From: Cristatella mucedo | Lineage: Eukaryota > Bryozoa > Phylactolaemata > Cristatellidae | NCBI GenBank assembly: GCA_009760855.2 | Contig: WPIO01000061.1 | Span: 248,001 to 312,000, forward strand | Direction of reading: 5' to 3' | Length of the DNA: 64,000 bases | Shown here: piece by piece, positions 1 to 11,900 of the stretch | How positions within the stretch are numbered: the stretch's first letter is position 1 | Layout of the letters: every line of letters begins with the position of its first letter | Position numbers and translations under genes: made by a program | The notes under the pieces: model-generated | Seen by the model: only the letters and a program-made list of their open reading frames with translations | Told to the model about the DNA's origin: nothing | Database searches by the model: none

Positions 1-469
1 GAGTGTCTATTGGGCTTCCAGGTAGAGGCTGTCAGACTTAAAGAGCCGGTTTGGCGTCTTTCTGGCGCCGCGCCTTCGTCGCGCGGGCTTGAAGCTGGGT
101 TTTTCAAAGGAGGCTACCGATTATTTTAGATAGGTTTCGCGAGCCTGGCCCGGACAGATGGCCCTTGCCCTCAGAAGATAAATACGGCAGACTCTCTTTT
201 TAGACGGCGTTTAATCCATGCGGATGGGCAGAATTTCCCTAATTGCAGTTTGGAGAGGATTAATAGTCGACCTTGTCCTACAATCGGAGTCTGCTGCGCA
301 CCCGTTAGTTTAAAAGGATGCATTGCAAGATGAAAAAAGAAAAGAATCATTATAGAACATCCTCCGACGTGAAGCTTCGCCCCCCCCCTGTCTGTGTAGA
401 GAGCCACCGGATCGAGAGAAAGAGGCTAAACAGGCGTTTCGCCGAGCACCCCGTCAGAGCTGGAGTACC

Positions 470-506
470 CGAGGGGGCGGGGCGGGGCGGGGGGGGATAA
501 AAGGCT
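470..506 (+). promoter_or_regulatory. GC-box cluster with TATA-like element
   Basis: Three overlapping GGGGCGGGG-type boxes are followed directly by GGATAAAAGG. This is the arrangement of an Sp1/TATA core promoter pointing right. No recognisable gene follows; a 16-codon frame begins at ATG 560. Confidence 0.4.
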
Positions 507-912
507 TCGCGTGTCCTCTAAAGAATTGTTGAAAATCCTAACCACTCAATCGGCGCCGCATGCTGCTAAGTGTGTACCGCCTGCTGGGTACTAACCGCAG
601 CGGTTAGTCCCGCCTCTCAGCACCAGAGAGCCGCAGCGAGCCGATAACCATTGAGCATTCAGCTGACCCCCGTCCAGGGAAAGCCCGGCTGGGCTTTCCA
701 CTTCCTCGTTGTCACCTGGACTCCGGGAAAGAGGACTACCAGTTTGAGAGAATTTAGTGAATAAGACTCGGAACGTCGGCTCTGCACGCTTGTTGGGCAT
801 CGCACCGTTGACGGCTGGACTCCAGGCGTCTCCTCCGCAAGTCTCCGCCAAGCTCTTCGTCCGCGAGGCCGGAAAGGCTCCTAGAGCTTCGCGCCGTCGG
901 CGCCAACTTCGC

Positions 913-920
913 TGACGTCA
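913..920. promoter_or_regulatory. CRE palindrome TGACGTCA
   Basis: A perfect 8-bp cAMP-response element in CpG-rich sequence between about 540 and 1200, not in a recognised repeat. Could belong to an unmapped promoter. Confidence 0.3.
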
Positions 921-1625
921 CTTAGGGGCCATCCATCTTTTTTACTGGGCGTCGTACCGTTATGCCTTCTAGATCGCGAGGTCTTTTTCGGAGCGGTCAC
1001 GTGGCGCCTGCCTTGCGGCACACTGGCGGCGCGCTGCTTCGGCTCTCCACAAAATGTTTTCCGGTTTCCTTTAGTGAGACGAGCCTCGAAGTGGCGCGCC
1101 TTGGCCGCCCCGCTGAAATATTCTGCAAAATTCTTACGAGTAAAGCCAGCGGCTCTAGAGCTAAAATACCACGGTGTTTTCGAAGAGTTGCTAGAGTTTT
1201 TTAAGCAAATTTAGCAGACAACTCCTTGACTTGGTGTAATGCGGCCCCATCAACGCCAGCGTTGAGCTTTATCCCGCCTTATCAAAAATCTGTCTACGTC
1301 CTCTCCACCAACAGGGATACTCTGCGCTGCTTAACACAGCCGAATCTGCTAGCTTCAGCGGACGCCGCCGCGAGCGAGCAGAAAGCTAGAAGCAGCCGAA
1401 GACCGAACGCCGTACTCTCATTTTCCCCTGCTTCCTGTCACCGGGCACAAATAATAGTAGTCATGATGAAATATTTGTATAGCGCCTTCAGATAGCTGAC
1501 TCTCTTTCTGGGCACTTTATATCTGCAGTAATGAAAGCGTGACCGAATTATTAGTTGTAACATGCACAATTTCAACGAGCATAATGTATGGATAATAGCC
1601 AAAGGTAATAGCAATAGATAAGGCA

Positions 1626-1627
<2 letters not shown>

Positions 1628-1660
<33 letters not shown>

Positions 1661-1790
1661 AATATATGTGTATATATTATAATATATCTATATTATATAT
1701 ATATATTGTAATATATATATATGTATATATTATAATATATCTATTTGAATATATATTTAAATATATGTATATATTATATATAAAGGTTGT
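1628..1790. repeat. (TA)n-rich microsatellite
   Basis: Long TA runs interrupted by TGTAATATATG-like spacers. Apparent reading frames across it are low complexity. Confidence 0.95.
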
Positions 1791-1974
1791 TTTTATTTTT
1801 TCTTCAACTCTTGCGACACCCAAGCATCCATGTTTTGAGCCTTGTCCATTGACCCCAGAGGGTGACAAATGTTCCTCTGGTAGCATTTCATTTGCTCGAC
1901 CAACTCCAGCGTGGTTTGGCGTCCAGTTTCTTTCCAAAGCGAGTGCAAATGGAACGAACAGATTTTCAAAACCG

Positions 1975-2660
1975 ATCGCTAAGGTAACATGCACCTTGTC
2001 TAAATTTAAATGCGGTTAGCGGTAGCATGCACAGTTTCCGCTCGCATAGGCTCACAAAGAACAAATCAGAAGGAGACAGCAAATGCTACTAGATACAAGT
2101 GGGTTTATATCTTATTTTTAAACGTTAAGTTGGGGAGTATCGTGACGTCAGTCGGGAGTGAGCTCCAGGTTTTGGAAGTCTACGAACTGAAGGCATGGCC
2201 ACCAAAGCACTTGAGATTGATTAGAGGCATAATTTACCGACTTGATTTTGGAAGAGTGGGTGGCATTATGCATTGTCTAGTTTAGAAGTAGTTCTGATAG
2301 GTAGGCTGGAGCCAGAGGATGAAGGGATCTGAAAGGGAGTGACGGAACCTTGAACCCGACGTGCTGTTTGATTGGGAGCCAATGCGGGTCCGCGAGAAGT
2401 GGTGTAATGTGCCAACTGCCGAGCTCACGACAGACAAGCTTTGCTGCGAAGTTTTACACCAACTTTGAGTGTCCGATTCCATAGGCCCGTAGACCAGCAA
2501 AAAGTGAGCTACAGAAGTTGAGACGGTATGTCGAAAATGCACGGACCAATTTAGATGTATCCCTGTGGTAGCAGGCCCGAATTCTGCAATTTTGTGGAGC
2601 TGAATTTAAACAAGACTTGGTTGTAGAGCTAATTTGATCGTCAAGTGTTAGGTCACTTGT
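1975..2660 (-). mobile_element. L2-type LINE, diverged 3' part
   Basis: Antisense match to the ORF2 C-terminus and 3' region seen at 43178-44248. Shared landmarks are a GGTAGGCTGGAGCCAGAG-like stretch, a GACAGACAAGC-like stretch and the GTGACGTCAGTCGGGAGTGAG segment. Frames are broken. Confidence 0.75.
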
Positions 2661-2677
2661 AATTAAGCTTACGCTTT

Positions 2678-2727
2678 AAAAAATAATAGTTGATTTAACA
2701 GCCTCATTTGTATAGTGGCAGAATATA
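2678..2727 (-). mobile_element. SINE 3' fragment
   Basis: Reverse complement of the SINE tail (ACAAATGAGGCTGTT...TATT); abuts an L2 3' end. Confidence 0.6.
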
Positions 2728-3072
2728 ATATTAATAATAATAAAACACTTGATAAATCGCCCTCAGAGGACTCGATCACTTTCTAGGCACTTTACATTTG
2801 CTGCAAAGGAAACACGATCGAATGGTTAGTGGTAACATGCTCAATAAACAACAAGAATAATATGGTTAGTGGTGACATGCACAGGGTCAGCATGCAAGTG
2901 TGGTTAGTGGCAGCATAAACAGTGTCAGCACACACATAAAAGAAGAATCCTAGGGACCCACTAAAGGCTGTCACAATTGGTGCGTTTCTAATTTTTTTGT
3001 AATGTGGTCAGGTCAGGGGGTGTCGTGACGGAAGTCGGGAGTGAGTTCCAGGCATTGGAAGCGTGCGAACTA
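2728..3072 (-). mobile_element. L2 LINE 3' end
   Basis: Starts (on the + strand) with AATAATAATAAAACACTTGATAA, the complement of the L2 tail, and runs back into the C-terminal ORF2 region. Confidence 0.85.
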
Positions 3073-3246
3073 AAAAATCCTAGCTGATTAAACAGCCTCT
3101 TTTTGTATAGCGACAGAAGAGCCTTTACGGCTATCACCGCCGATTGCGGTGGCGATAAAGGATCACCCACTGCAGGAATCAAAGCCACGACCTCGAGACC
3201 GAGGTCGTGAAAGCAACCGCCTTACCTAGTGTGCCATCACGGCTCA
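3073..3246 (-). mobile_element. tRNA-derived SINE
   Basis: Reverse complement begins GAGCCGTGATGGCACACTAG (A box TGGCACACTAG) and ends GAGGCTGTTTAATCAGCTAG. Sits between two antisense L2 segments. Confidence 0.85.
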
Positions 3247-3727
3247 TCTTCTGGACAAAGGCGCTAGAGAAACGATCAGCTAGATCATCACCGGGATCAT
3301 TAGGTAAGGAGCTAACCTGGGAGTGGTTGAGGAGATGGTTGATTGTCAACATCAGCATTTTTTGAATTGTGCATCTGCGATTCAACAATGTTTTTATAGA
3401 AGCTAGACTTGGCCTTTGCTAGGATCGATTGGTGCGACCTACAGTAGTCCTCGTATGCCTGTAGATGGACAGTCAGTCCTGATCTTTTGCATTCTTTTTT
3501 CAAGCTTTCGCTGAGTAGACCTAGCTAATTTAATGTTTGTGGTAAACCATAGGCCGTCTGGGTGAGGGTGCCCCAGTGCGCTTAGTCAGAGGTGCAAACT
3601 CGTGTCTTGTTGTAGCAATCTACCAATGATGATGACAGATCGGAGGGGGGACTGAGCAGCAGTAGCGAAGCAGATATTCTCGCACGGACAGCATCGATGT
3701 CAATGGTCTTCAGGTTTCGCGATACTA
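3247..3727 (-). mobile_element. L2 LINE, endonuclease-RT linker (outer part 1)
   Basis: Encodes the linker with a YEDYCRSHQSILAKAKSSFY-like segment. It is the downstream part of an antisense L2 whose upstream part resumes at 4195, split by the sense L2 at 3728-4190. Confidence 0.75.
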
Positions 3728-4190
3728 CCCCATCAGGACAAGCATCGTACCACCCGCTTTTCGGAATCCAACAGTCTGGAAATACCTCGTACAAACCTTA
3801 AATCCTTTGGAGACCGTGCATTTAGTTCGTATGCTCCCAAAGCCTGGAACTCCCTCCCGACCTGCGTCAGAACATCCCATGACCTGACCACATTTAAAAG
3901 AAACTTAAAAACACACCTATTTAGCACAGCATTTAGTGGGTCCCTGTGCTTCGTCGTTGATGTGCTTATGCGTGCTGACACTGTGCATGCTGCCACTAAC
4001 CACATTTGCATGCTGACCCTGTGCATGTCACCCCTAACCATATTATTCATTTTGTTTGTTTTTCAAGCATGATTTTACTTACTATTTAATTGCATATCAC
4101 TTAGCAGCAAATGTAAAGCGCCTAGAAAGAGATTAAGTTCTCTGAGGGCGCTTTATCAAGTGCAATATTATTATTATTATTATTATTATT
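3728..4190 (+). mobile_element. L2 LINE 3' end inserted in an antisense L2
   Basis: 5'-truncated copy starting inside ORF2 (FGDRAF and WNSLP region), then the conserved 3' UTR, the AAATGTAAAGCGCCTAGAAA motif and (ATT)7. Confidence 0.9.
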
Positions 4191-4194
4191 CACG

Positions 4195-5106
4195 GGTGAT
4201 TTTAGAGGAGGAGATGAGGGCACATATTTCAGACTTAATGAGTTTTGCATGTGGTCAGATGAGCAGGATTTGGTAATAATTGGTGACGACAAATTGCAGT
4301 TGTATGAGAACATTTGGTCGAGCGTATGACCCTTTATGTGAGTAGGGCCATGCACATGAGCCACAAGAGACAATGAGTCAGTCAATGCACGAAGCTCAGT
4401 GCGGAAGGCGTCAAATAAGTTACCAAAGTGAATGTTGAAGTCACCCATAACGATAAAAGATTGAATTATCACGCTCAAAATCGAAATGAGATGGGGAAAA
4501 TCTGAGATAAAGGAGAACTTGGTACTTGGTGGGCGATAGAATACTGCCACCATCGATTGCTTGTTGTCTGGTGAAATCCAGACAATCGTTTCGAAAGACT
4601 ACTTCGAGGGTACTGCAAACGGCTTGAAGTTGAATTTCAAGCGCACGATAACAGCAACCCCACCTCCAGTTTTGATTGATCTAGGGGTGTAAAAGAGTGA
4701 GAAACCAGTTGTGGTATTGCCTTTTATTATCGGACACTTTACCGATTTTTGCTAAGTTTCATTCAAGGCGAGCAAGTCGAGACCTTTTTCAGAAATAGGG
4801 TCGCTTTTTACTAGAGTTTTTTTGCACATTGAGCGAGGGTTCCAAAGACATGCATTGAGTTGGGCCGCCGAAGTTATAACAGGCCTGATGACCACTAAGA
4901 TAAGAGAGATTCACAGTGACGCACGTGGGGGAGCACGCTGAGCGATTCGAGACAGTGCCAGGAATACCAACGATCGGGTAGTCAGCTCGCAGTTCCTGCC
5001 AAACGAGCTGCGTCAGAGCTGGTGGTCCCGGTCCCGGTGCGGCGGCTCCGGGGTGCTTTTCTTTTGTTAATGCATAATTTACGAGTATTAGCAACAGCAA
5101 TAACAT
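4195..5106 (-). mobile_element. L2 LINE, ORF2 endonuclease (outer part 2)
   Basis: Antisense APE-type endonuclease with recognisable VFYRPP, GDFNIHF, HTLDQ and SDH motifs (4122-4553 region), and upstream an N-terminal segment with SLNVQKN. The frame is broken near 4560 and 4790. This is the only copy here with most of the endonuclease. Confidence 0.85.
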
Positions 5107-5193
5107 CTAGGAACGCATTTGAACTACGATCACGGGGTGATAATAGGTGCGAACGATCATAACTAGCATGCAGGTTACTAACCTCCGGCGAAG

Positions 5194-5302
5194 CAGAGCC
5201 TCAATAGTTATCGCCACTACTTGCAGTGGGAAATGAAGGATTGCTCACTGCAGGATTGTAACCTACGACCTTCGCTGTGAAGAACTAACAACTTTCCTCC
5301 TG
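5194..5302 (-). mobile_element. SINE fragment, diverged
   Basis: Reverse complement keeps the CTGCAGTGAGCAATCC and TTGCAGT...AAGTAGTGGCGATAA blocks of the SINE body; both ends are degraded. Confidence 0.6.
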
Positions 5303-5309
5303 GGCTAAA

Positions 5310-6279
5310 GACCCACGACCAGACGCTCAGGAACCGCATTACCTCGTCAGTTTCTTCACTGACGTTAATTTTGAGAGCTATGACGAGTTTCTCCCAAGCT
5401 CCCAGCTGCACGAAAGTGCCGACGACTCTTGCACTGTGACCTCGCACTGCTAAGTCTAAATATGAGTTATAGCAATTACAACAAAAGATTATCAGGAGCA
5501 GCCGGTCGATACAAAAACGGAGTTCTGTCGTTGAGCCGAGGAACGAGATGGCGGCTGTATACTCTCGATACCTTGCCTCATGTCTTTCACTTATTTGTTG
5601 CTTGTCAGCTACACTGAGTACCTCGGTTACTCTGCCGAAGTCCCCTCCCCGCTCATCCTGAAATAGTTGCTAGCAGGCTTATTTAGGGCATGACACCACA
5701 ACTTATGCCGGAACCGATTGGTGAGCTTAAGACAAGGTCTGACAAGAGTCAAACCACTGCCATTATGTTACACTGCACGCTAAACCTCGATATTTATGTC
5801 GATAAAAGGGCCCGCATGGCCCGGGCACGGGTGCCGCCAAAATAAACGTTGGTTATAATCTGCGGATGTCTGTTGCAGCTCGAGCGGACGGCGGTATGTA
5901 TGCAGCCACTGGGGTGGGGGCAGCCACCTTGCAGAGACCTTTGCCCTTTTCGACAAGCCAAGGCTGTTATTCCGGGCGGGCCCTTCCGACCGCTAAGAGG
6001 CAGAGGATTACGGCAAGCTCATCATGCCATCTCTTACTCGGATCATAGGGCGTTACTGACATTGCACGCCACGATTTAGATCCAATGCCCAGTGGTGGAT
6101 TACAGAACGCAAATGCATTTAAGCAGTCAACTGTCATCCGGCTAGCCTATACAGCACGGGTTATCCTCGGTATTTGTTCTAGGTTCATTAATTTTCATAA
6201 CTTATACTTCTCGCCTGACGATTTCATCGGCAAACACAGTCTGGGCCTTGACTTAAACGCACCTGAGGTAACGCTGTAA
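5310..6279. other. Intergenic stretch, nothing recognised
   Basis: Unique-looking sequence with moderate CpG and short frames only. Two frames near 5849-6079 overlap each other and match nothing I know. Confidence 0.5.
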
Positions 6280-6440
6280 CTGCGAAACCACGCCAGGAGG
6301 TAAGGTGCTCGCTCTTCACGACCGAGGTCGTGAGTTCCAGTCCTGCAGTGAGCAATCCTATATCGCCCACTGCAAGCGGTGTTGATAGCCGTATAGTGAC
6401 TCTTCTGCCACTATACAAATGAGGCTGTTGAATAAGCTTG
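6280..6440 (+). mobile_element. tRNA-derived SINE, degraded 5' end
   Basis: Shows the TTCACGACCGAGGTCGTGAG arm, GAGTTCCAGTCCTGCAGTG (damaged B box), the CACTGCAAGCGGTG core and the ACAAATGAGGCTGTTGAATA tail. Confidence 0.75.
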
Positions 6441-6882
6441 CCTTTTTATTTTCCAATAAGCTAGTCCGTCGCAAGCGTCAAAACTGCCATAGTAGACCCC
6501 TTTCCTGAAACCTCCATGAGCTCTCCAGCAAATAGTGTAGCGACTTCAAAGTCCCGTCGCTCTCTGGCTTCTGCCGATCTATTTGAATTCCTCGGGCTCT
6601 TTAACCTAGCCGCCGCTGCCCTACCACCCCCCCCCCCGCGACCATCGCTCTGACTGTGGTCGGCAGCGTGAGCCTCTGACGTCTAATTCTTTGGAGGCCA
6701 TGCCTCCGTTTCCATCCGTTTTCCGTTCCCACGACAACACCATTTGACTAGATGTTTAAAGCACGGTGAAACCCAACTGGTTCTCGAAGCATTAGTTCCG
6801 CTCCTGATAATAAACCTGCATGTGCTAGGTCTGGCTGAAACTAATAGCATTATCTTTGTCAGCCGACATACCTCTTTCACAG

Positions 6883-6948
6883 CATATTAAAAGTGCACAG
6901 AAAGAGATTTAGTCCGCTTAGGGTAATATAATGTTCTATTATTATTAA
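6883..6948 (+). mobile_element. L2 LINE terminal scrap
   Basis: AAAAGTGCACAGAAAGAGATTTAG followed by TCTATTATTATTA: the last 60 bp of an L2. Confidence 0.65.
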
Positions 6949-6977
6949 GCTAGCAGTCTCTTATGTTGACCGCACAT

Positions 6978-6990
6978 CAAGATGGCGACA
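6978..6990. promoter_or_regulatory. YY1-like CAAGATGGCGACA
   Basis: Matches the AAGATGGCG consensus often found at animal 5' ends, with CpG-rich sequence to about 7260. The ATG here opens a frame of about 50 codons with no recognised product. Confidence 0.25.
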
Positions 6991-7274
6991 TGTACGGCGA
7001 GTGCTAGGTCCGTCTCGGGCGGCACGCCTCCTCTACGCGAAGCTCCGTTCGCCCCAAAGCGACAGACACATCGCAGCTTCTTCGCTCCTTTCCACCTCGG
7101 CCCCTGCGGGCATCAGCGATCTGCTTAGAAAAGTTGTCATTTTAAAATATTTCCTAGCGTGTTTCAGGCGCCACGAAATTTTGCAATTGGCGTCGACGTT
7201 AGCACACTTGTCTCGCGTAAAATTGCGGTCCGCAGAACGGTCTGAGCTTTTTCACTTTTGCGGACAGGTACATA

Positions 7275-7279
7275 TTAAT

Positions 7280-7318
<39 letters not shown>
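7275..7318. repeat. (AAT)n microsatellite
   Basis: About 14 AAT units; probably the tail of a vanished minus-strand LINE end, since L2 copies here end in the complementary (ATT)n. Confidence 0.9.
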
Positions 7319-7319
<1 letters not shown>

Positions 7320-8247
7320 GAGGCAGACGGGTGTCGTGGCGTGGAATAACGAGGTACTAAAGGGTCCCTGACCTGTCACCTACGGATGTTGAAATGGTGG
7401 TACCTGCTAAATCAGCCAGTCTGTGACTGATAATAATTACAATCGTTTATGAGATTATGCGACGATCTATGGCCGAGGCCGCATAAAAGTTGGCGCCATG
7501 AAGGTCGGTCGTAAACACGTGAGAGTCTACTTCCCTACGGAGCCAAGCAGTAGTTTCTTCTAGATTTGCTTGCTAGTGTGTCGCTTCTATAAAAGTATTA
7601 GCCAACTTGAGTATTTCCGCGGTCACCATCTGTTTTTATTCATCACTTCTTCAGCTTCTTCTTCTGGTTTTCCTAACTATGTTGTTAACCAGCCAGAGCG
7701 TTCCCATTCGCTCTAGCGTGAAACCTCCGTGAGGTAAAGTGGGCGATATATATCCATCGATTATTATGTATGGTGACAAGTAGCTAAATATAAAGGTCGT
7801 ACATAGCTAGCTGTTTTAGAGGCTCGTCGGCGTCGTAGATTCAAGGCATTCCTCCAGCGGAGTTGGCGGATTCTTTGGAAGTGCCGCTGGAGCGACATTT
7901 CCTCTAAGGCCCGACTTAAACGCGAACGCTCTGTCCGCGTTTCCAGAATTCGCGGTAATTCGTGGCACTTGCCTCTACCGTCGACGGAACCGTAAACAAT
8001 CTGTTGGTGGCATAGGCTTTTGCTCTGCACGTCTTAGACCGTGGAACTCGTAACCAAAATTTGTAGGCATAGAATTATTGCCTCCTGCCGCCAACTTTGG
8101 CAATATCCTTCGCAGCGGCCTTCCGCTGCTATTTCTGCACTACTTAGTCGCTACGATGAGCGGAGGCAGCGGCGGTTCAAATTCTCTCCTCGATGCCTGA
8201 AATGGAATCCGTTGGCTACCGCGTGCGTACATTTAAGCCTCTTAAGC

Positions 8248-8251
<4 letters not shown>

Positions 8252-8297
<46 letters not shown>

Positions 8298-8314
8298 ATT
8301 GTGTATATATATAT

Positions 8315-8350
<36 letters not shown>

Positions 8351-8356
8351 GTATAT
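8252..8356. repeat. (AT)n microsatellite upstream of TANGO2
   Basis: AT runs with TATTATGTATA interruptions, about 430 bp before the TANGO2 start codon. Confidence 0.95.
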
Positions 8357-8789
8357 ATTGGAGCCCACTTAGTCTTTGCGGCTTTGTTGAGTTACAAGGT
8401 GGGGGGGGGGTAAATATTGCGTTGCATTACCGAATCTACTCGATTCGCATCCCTTCCAGTCGACGCGAATTGCTTAAAAATCACACGATTCTCTAGGATA
8501 AAATACACTTGCATTATTAATTTTCTTCTTCTAAAAGTAAGAAACAGCGAGGAGGTTGTCGGACGGGGAGCGTAGAAGGGGTGGGCATGGCAAGACGGCC
8601 GAGTTCATTGACAGCACCTTGTTTGGAACCTTGACCTTCTGGGCGTGTCATTGTTGAAGGTCGAGCTGCTCCGTCGCCGTGCTCACTGGGCCCTCTACTC
8701 TCGAAGCCGAATTAACTCTTGCAGCGTGCGTCACTAGGGAAACTTTGAAGAGAGTTGGTCTTACAGAGCGCTGCGCCTGCATACCAAGT

Positions 8790-8937
8790 ATGTGCATTCT
8801 GTTCCTTTATTATAACCCCTTGCATGGCAACCCGGACGGATATGAGGTAATTGTAGCCAGCAACCGGGACGAGTTTTACGAAAGGCCAACGAAGCCGCTC
8901 TCAATATGGGGACCCGAAACATCAGCAGTTGCCAGTG
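8790..8937 (+). CDS. TANGO2: TANGO2 coding exon 1
   Basis: Residues 1-49 plus the first base of codon 50. Contains Met-Cys and the NRDEFY signature. The donor is GTAAGG after a G (phase 1). Intron 1 is only 171 nt. Confidence 0.93.
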
Positions 8938-11900
8938 GTAAGGGTTCCATTCAGTTTTCGTCAGGCCGTCTCATGCGTCTAGCTGCCGTCACCCCAACTG
9001 AGCGGCCCTGTTAATACATGCGATTCTTCTCGCTGCAACAAGACGAGATTGAATGTCGCTGGTTGGGCTAGCGGCCTTGCATAGTCTAATGATGACTTAA
9101 ATTTGCAGGTCTAGACTTGCAGCCGGGAAGGCAGGGCGGAACGTGGCTGGGAGTCGCCGAGTCCGGAAAGCTGGCATCGCTGTTGAATATTTACAGCGAC
9201 AGCGCACTGAATCCAAACGTGACGGGAAGAGGTACGCGGTTGTATGTGCTATCGTTCGCAGTCCGACCAGCTGGCGCGGTCGCGCAAAAAGCCAGCGTTG
9301 TTCGCCAGATAATATCTTGCCATGCTATCTTACCACCTCGGAATTCACGTGAGAGGTGCTTGCATAGATAGTGCGGCCTCGTGCGAAGTTGAGGCTTGAG
9401 AGACGATTTCCCAGGCGCACGAAGACGGTAAAAATAGACTGCCTTGACTTTCGCAGCCCGACATATCGCACGTAGGTACTTGGCGGGAGTAAGACTTGAA
9501 TAATTGGCCGAGCTACTTTGCCAAGCGTTTGTATGTATCAACATCTGTAACTCCACTAAGCCACAAAGACTATATGGGTGTTACACAGGAGAGTTTTGTA
9601 TAGCGCACTCACAGCCTGAGCAGCTAAGCCAACAGACTTCGTTCACGCAGCAAAGAGAAAGTTGGAAGCATAGCAGAGTCCGGAGAGCAATTGAGGTAGT
9701 GAGTAGCAAGGAAGTAGCAGCTCAGGACCACTGGAAAGGATGAGCCATTATCGGCAGCAGGAAAGTAGTTGTCGTTGCGTAAAAACCGTGGAAGCAAGCT
9801 CCATAGTCTAGGATCTATGCGTGCTGACACTGTAGCATGCTGCCACTAACCGCATCTGCATGCTGACCCTGTGCATGTCACCCCTAACCATGTTATGCTT
9901 GTTGCCATTGAGCATGCTACCACTAACAATTCGATCGTGCTTCCTTTGCAGCAAATGTAAAGTGCCTAGAAAGAGATTGAGTACTCTGAGGGCACTACAT
10001 AAAGTGTATTGTTATTATTATTACTATTATCCCTCTCCTGCTAGTGCTTTCGTGAATAAGTCGAGCAATAGCTTTGCTCTCCGGACACCAGCCTTAGCAG
10101 ATGCCATGGTTGCAGCTCTGGCACCTGATTTAGTGCAGTCGCAACAATGCCTTGCAAAGCGATTCTGTTCGACCCTGTGATCATCATTTGAAGGAAAGGC
10201 AGAAAGGCTTGGTGCAGAAGTGTTGAGAGCAGAATAATGGCAGCCTTCGTCGCCCCTCCGACAGAGCAGTGGCTTGGCAAACGAAAGCGCAGGCGGGATC
10301 GAGGCATAAGTAATCGCGAATGGGCAGTTCTTGGAACGGTGGGCTGTCGGGTTGTTGTTTGGTGCGTGCAGGAATATTTAAGTTGGGGGTTGACTCCCAC
10401 CTCGGGTGGCAAAGGAGGTAAGGCTGAACAGCAGAGTTGGAGGCTTCCTGAATTGCTGCTTGTTTGCCATACTTTGGAGAACAGGTGAGACTGCTAGGGA
10501 ACAGGTGAGACTGCTAGGGAACAGGTGAGACTGCTAGAGAACAGGTGAGACTGCTAGCTAGAACAGGTGAGACTGCTAGCTAGAACAGGTTTAGAACATC
10601 TTGCATCCAATTCAAGGGTACTTGCCTGCTCACTCATGTCTATATGTCCTTGTATGCTTATGCAGCGTGAGAAAAGTCAGCTGACATGACCTTTACGGCA
10701 CACCGTGCAAGCCGTAGTCATATCGAGCAGCTTATCGACATCGAGGTTTTCTCAATTACTTTTAGGTCTGCTTTTTCAAACTGCCTCCGCTAAGACTGGG
10801 CATCATACCACCTGCTCCACTCTGGTCGTATAGCTGTGCCTCTAAACAACCTCGAATGCTTAGTAGACCGTGGCTTTAGTTTTAGTACTCTCAAAGCCTG
10901 GGACTCAATCCCGACTGATTTCACGACCTCCCCTGACTTGACGATATTTCAAAGAAGCTAGAATGCACATCTTATTCGCAGCATTGGTGGTGTCCTTGTC
11001 AATTTTTTTTACGGGCTTATGCATGCTGGCACTGTACATGTTCTCCTTAACCAATTGACATGCTTAGGTTCCATTCTTGCTTATGTGATGTTCTTTTACA
11101 AGATTTGGTCCTCTGAGGGTGCTACACCAACCTCTTTTTATTATTATCACAGTATTGCTCTTATAATGATACAAATAATAATAACAGGTCGTTTTTAGAG
11201 CACCCTAAAAGAGCTAAAGCTCAATCCAGATGCTTTTACATTTACGGTCTGTGTAAGGAGTACAGGCGGATGGATTTTTTTCTAAGATTTATCTACCCAG
11301 CTCTTTGGATTTGCCAGCTTACTATGGTAGCCTTTCATCGAAAGCCTTTCATTCGATTGAAATTCAGCAGATTAATGGTGGTGGTTAATAAGGCGAACAC
11401 AAAAAAGCTCCTGCACGAGAGGGATTGGACGTGGCGAATTGGTCTGATTCTATGAAGATTTTGAGCATGCTACGATTTGTAGGTTTCCTGGTTCCGAATT
11501 ATCTACTGTCCACAGCTACGATACCTGAATATGTGAAGCAGATTTGCAGCAACATCTACGAAGGCTACCGGCTTCTACTGGCAGAAAGGTAAAATAGTCA
11601 CTTTGCTCTGTAAGGTAACAGCTTCTCACTGCCTCACGGCATCTCTGCTGCCATGCTGCTTCTGCTGCTGCTGCTGCTGAGGGACACGGATATTGAGTGA
11701 CAGAGAAACAAAAGAGGGAAGAGAGAGCTAGGCAGAACGACAGAAAGAGAAAGGGATACAGAAAAAGAAAGACACTGACAGATAGAAAAACCAGGAGAAT
11801 AGGAAGGAGAGAGAGAGAGAGCGAGAGAGAGCGAGAGAGAGAGAGAGGAGAGAGAGATGTTTGGTATCTCATGTCTTGGGTATATTTCATTGCCCACCCT

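Noticed and set aside
10330-10422. Candidate TANGO2 exon 3 reading VQEYLSWGLTP
   Set aside because: Its outgoing phase cannot join exon 4, whereas 11483-11588 fits both phase and family sequence.
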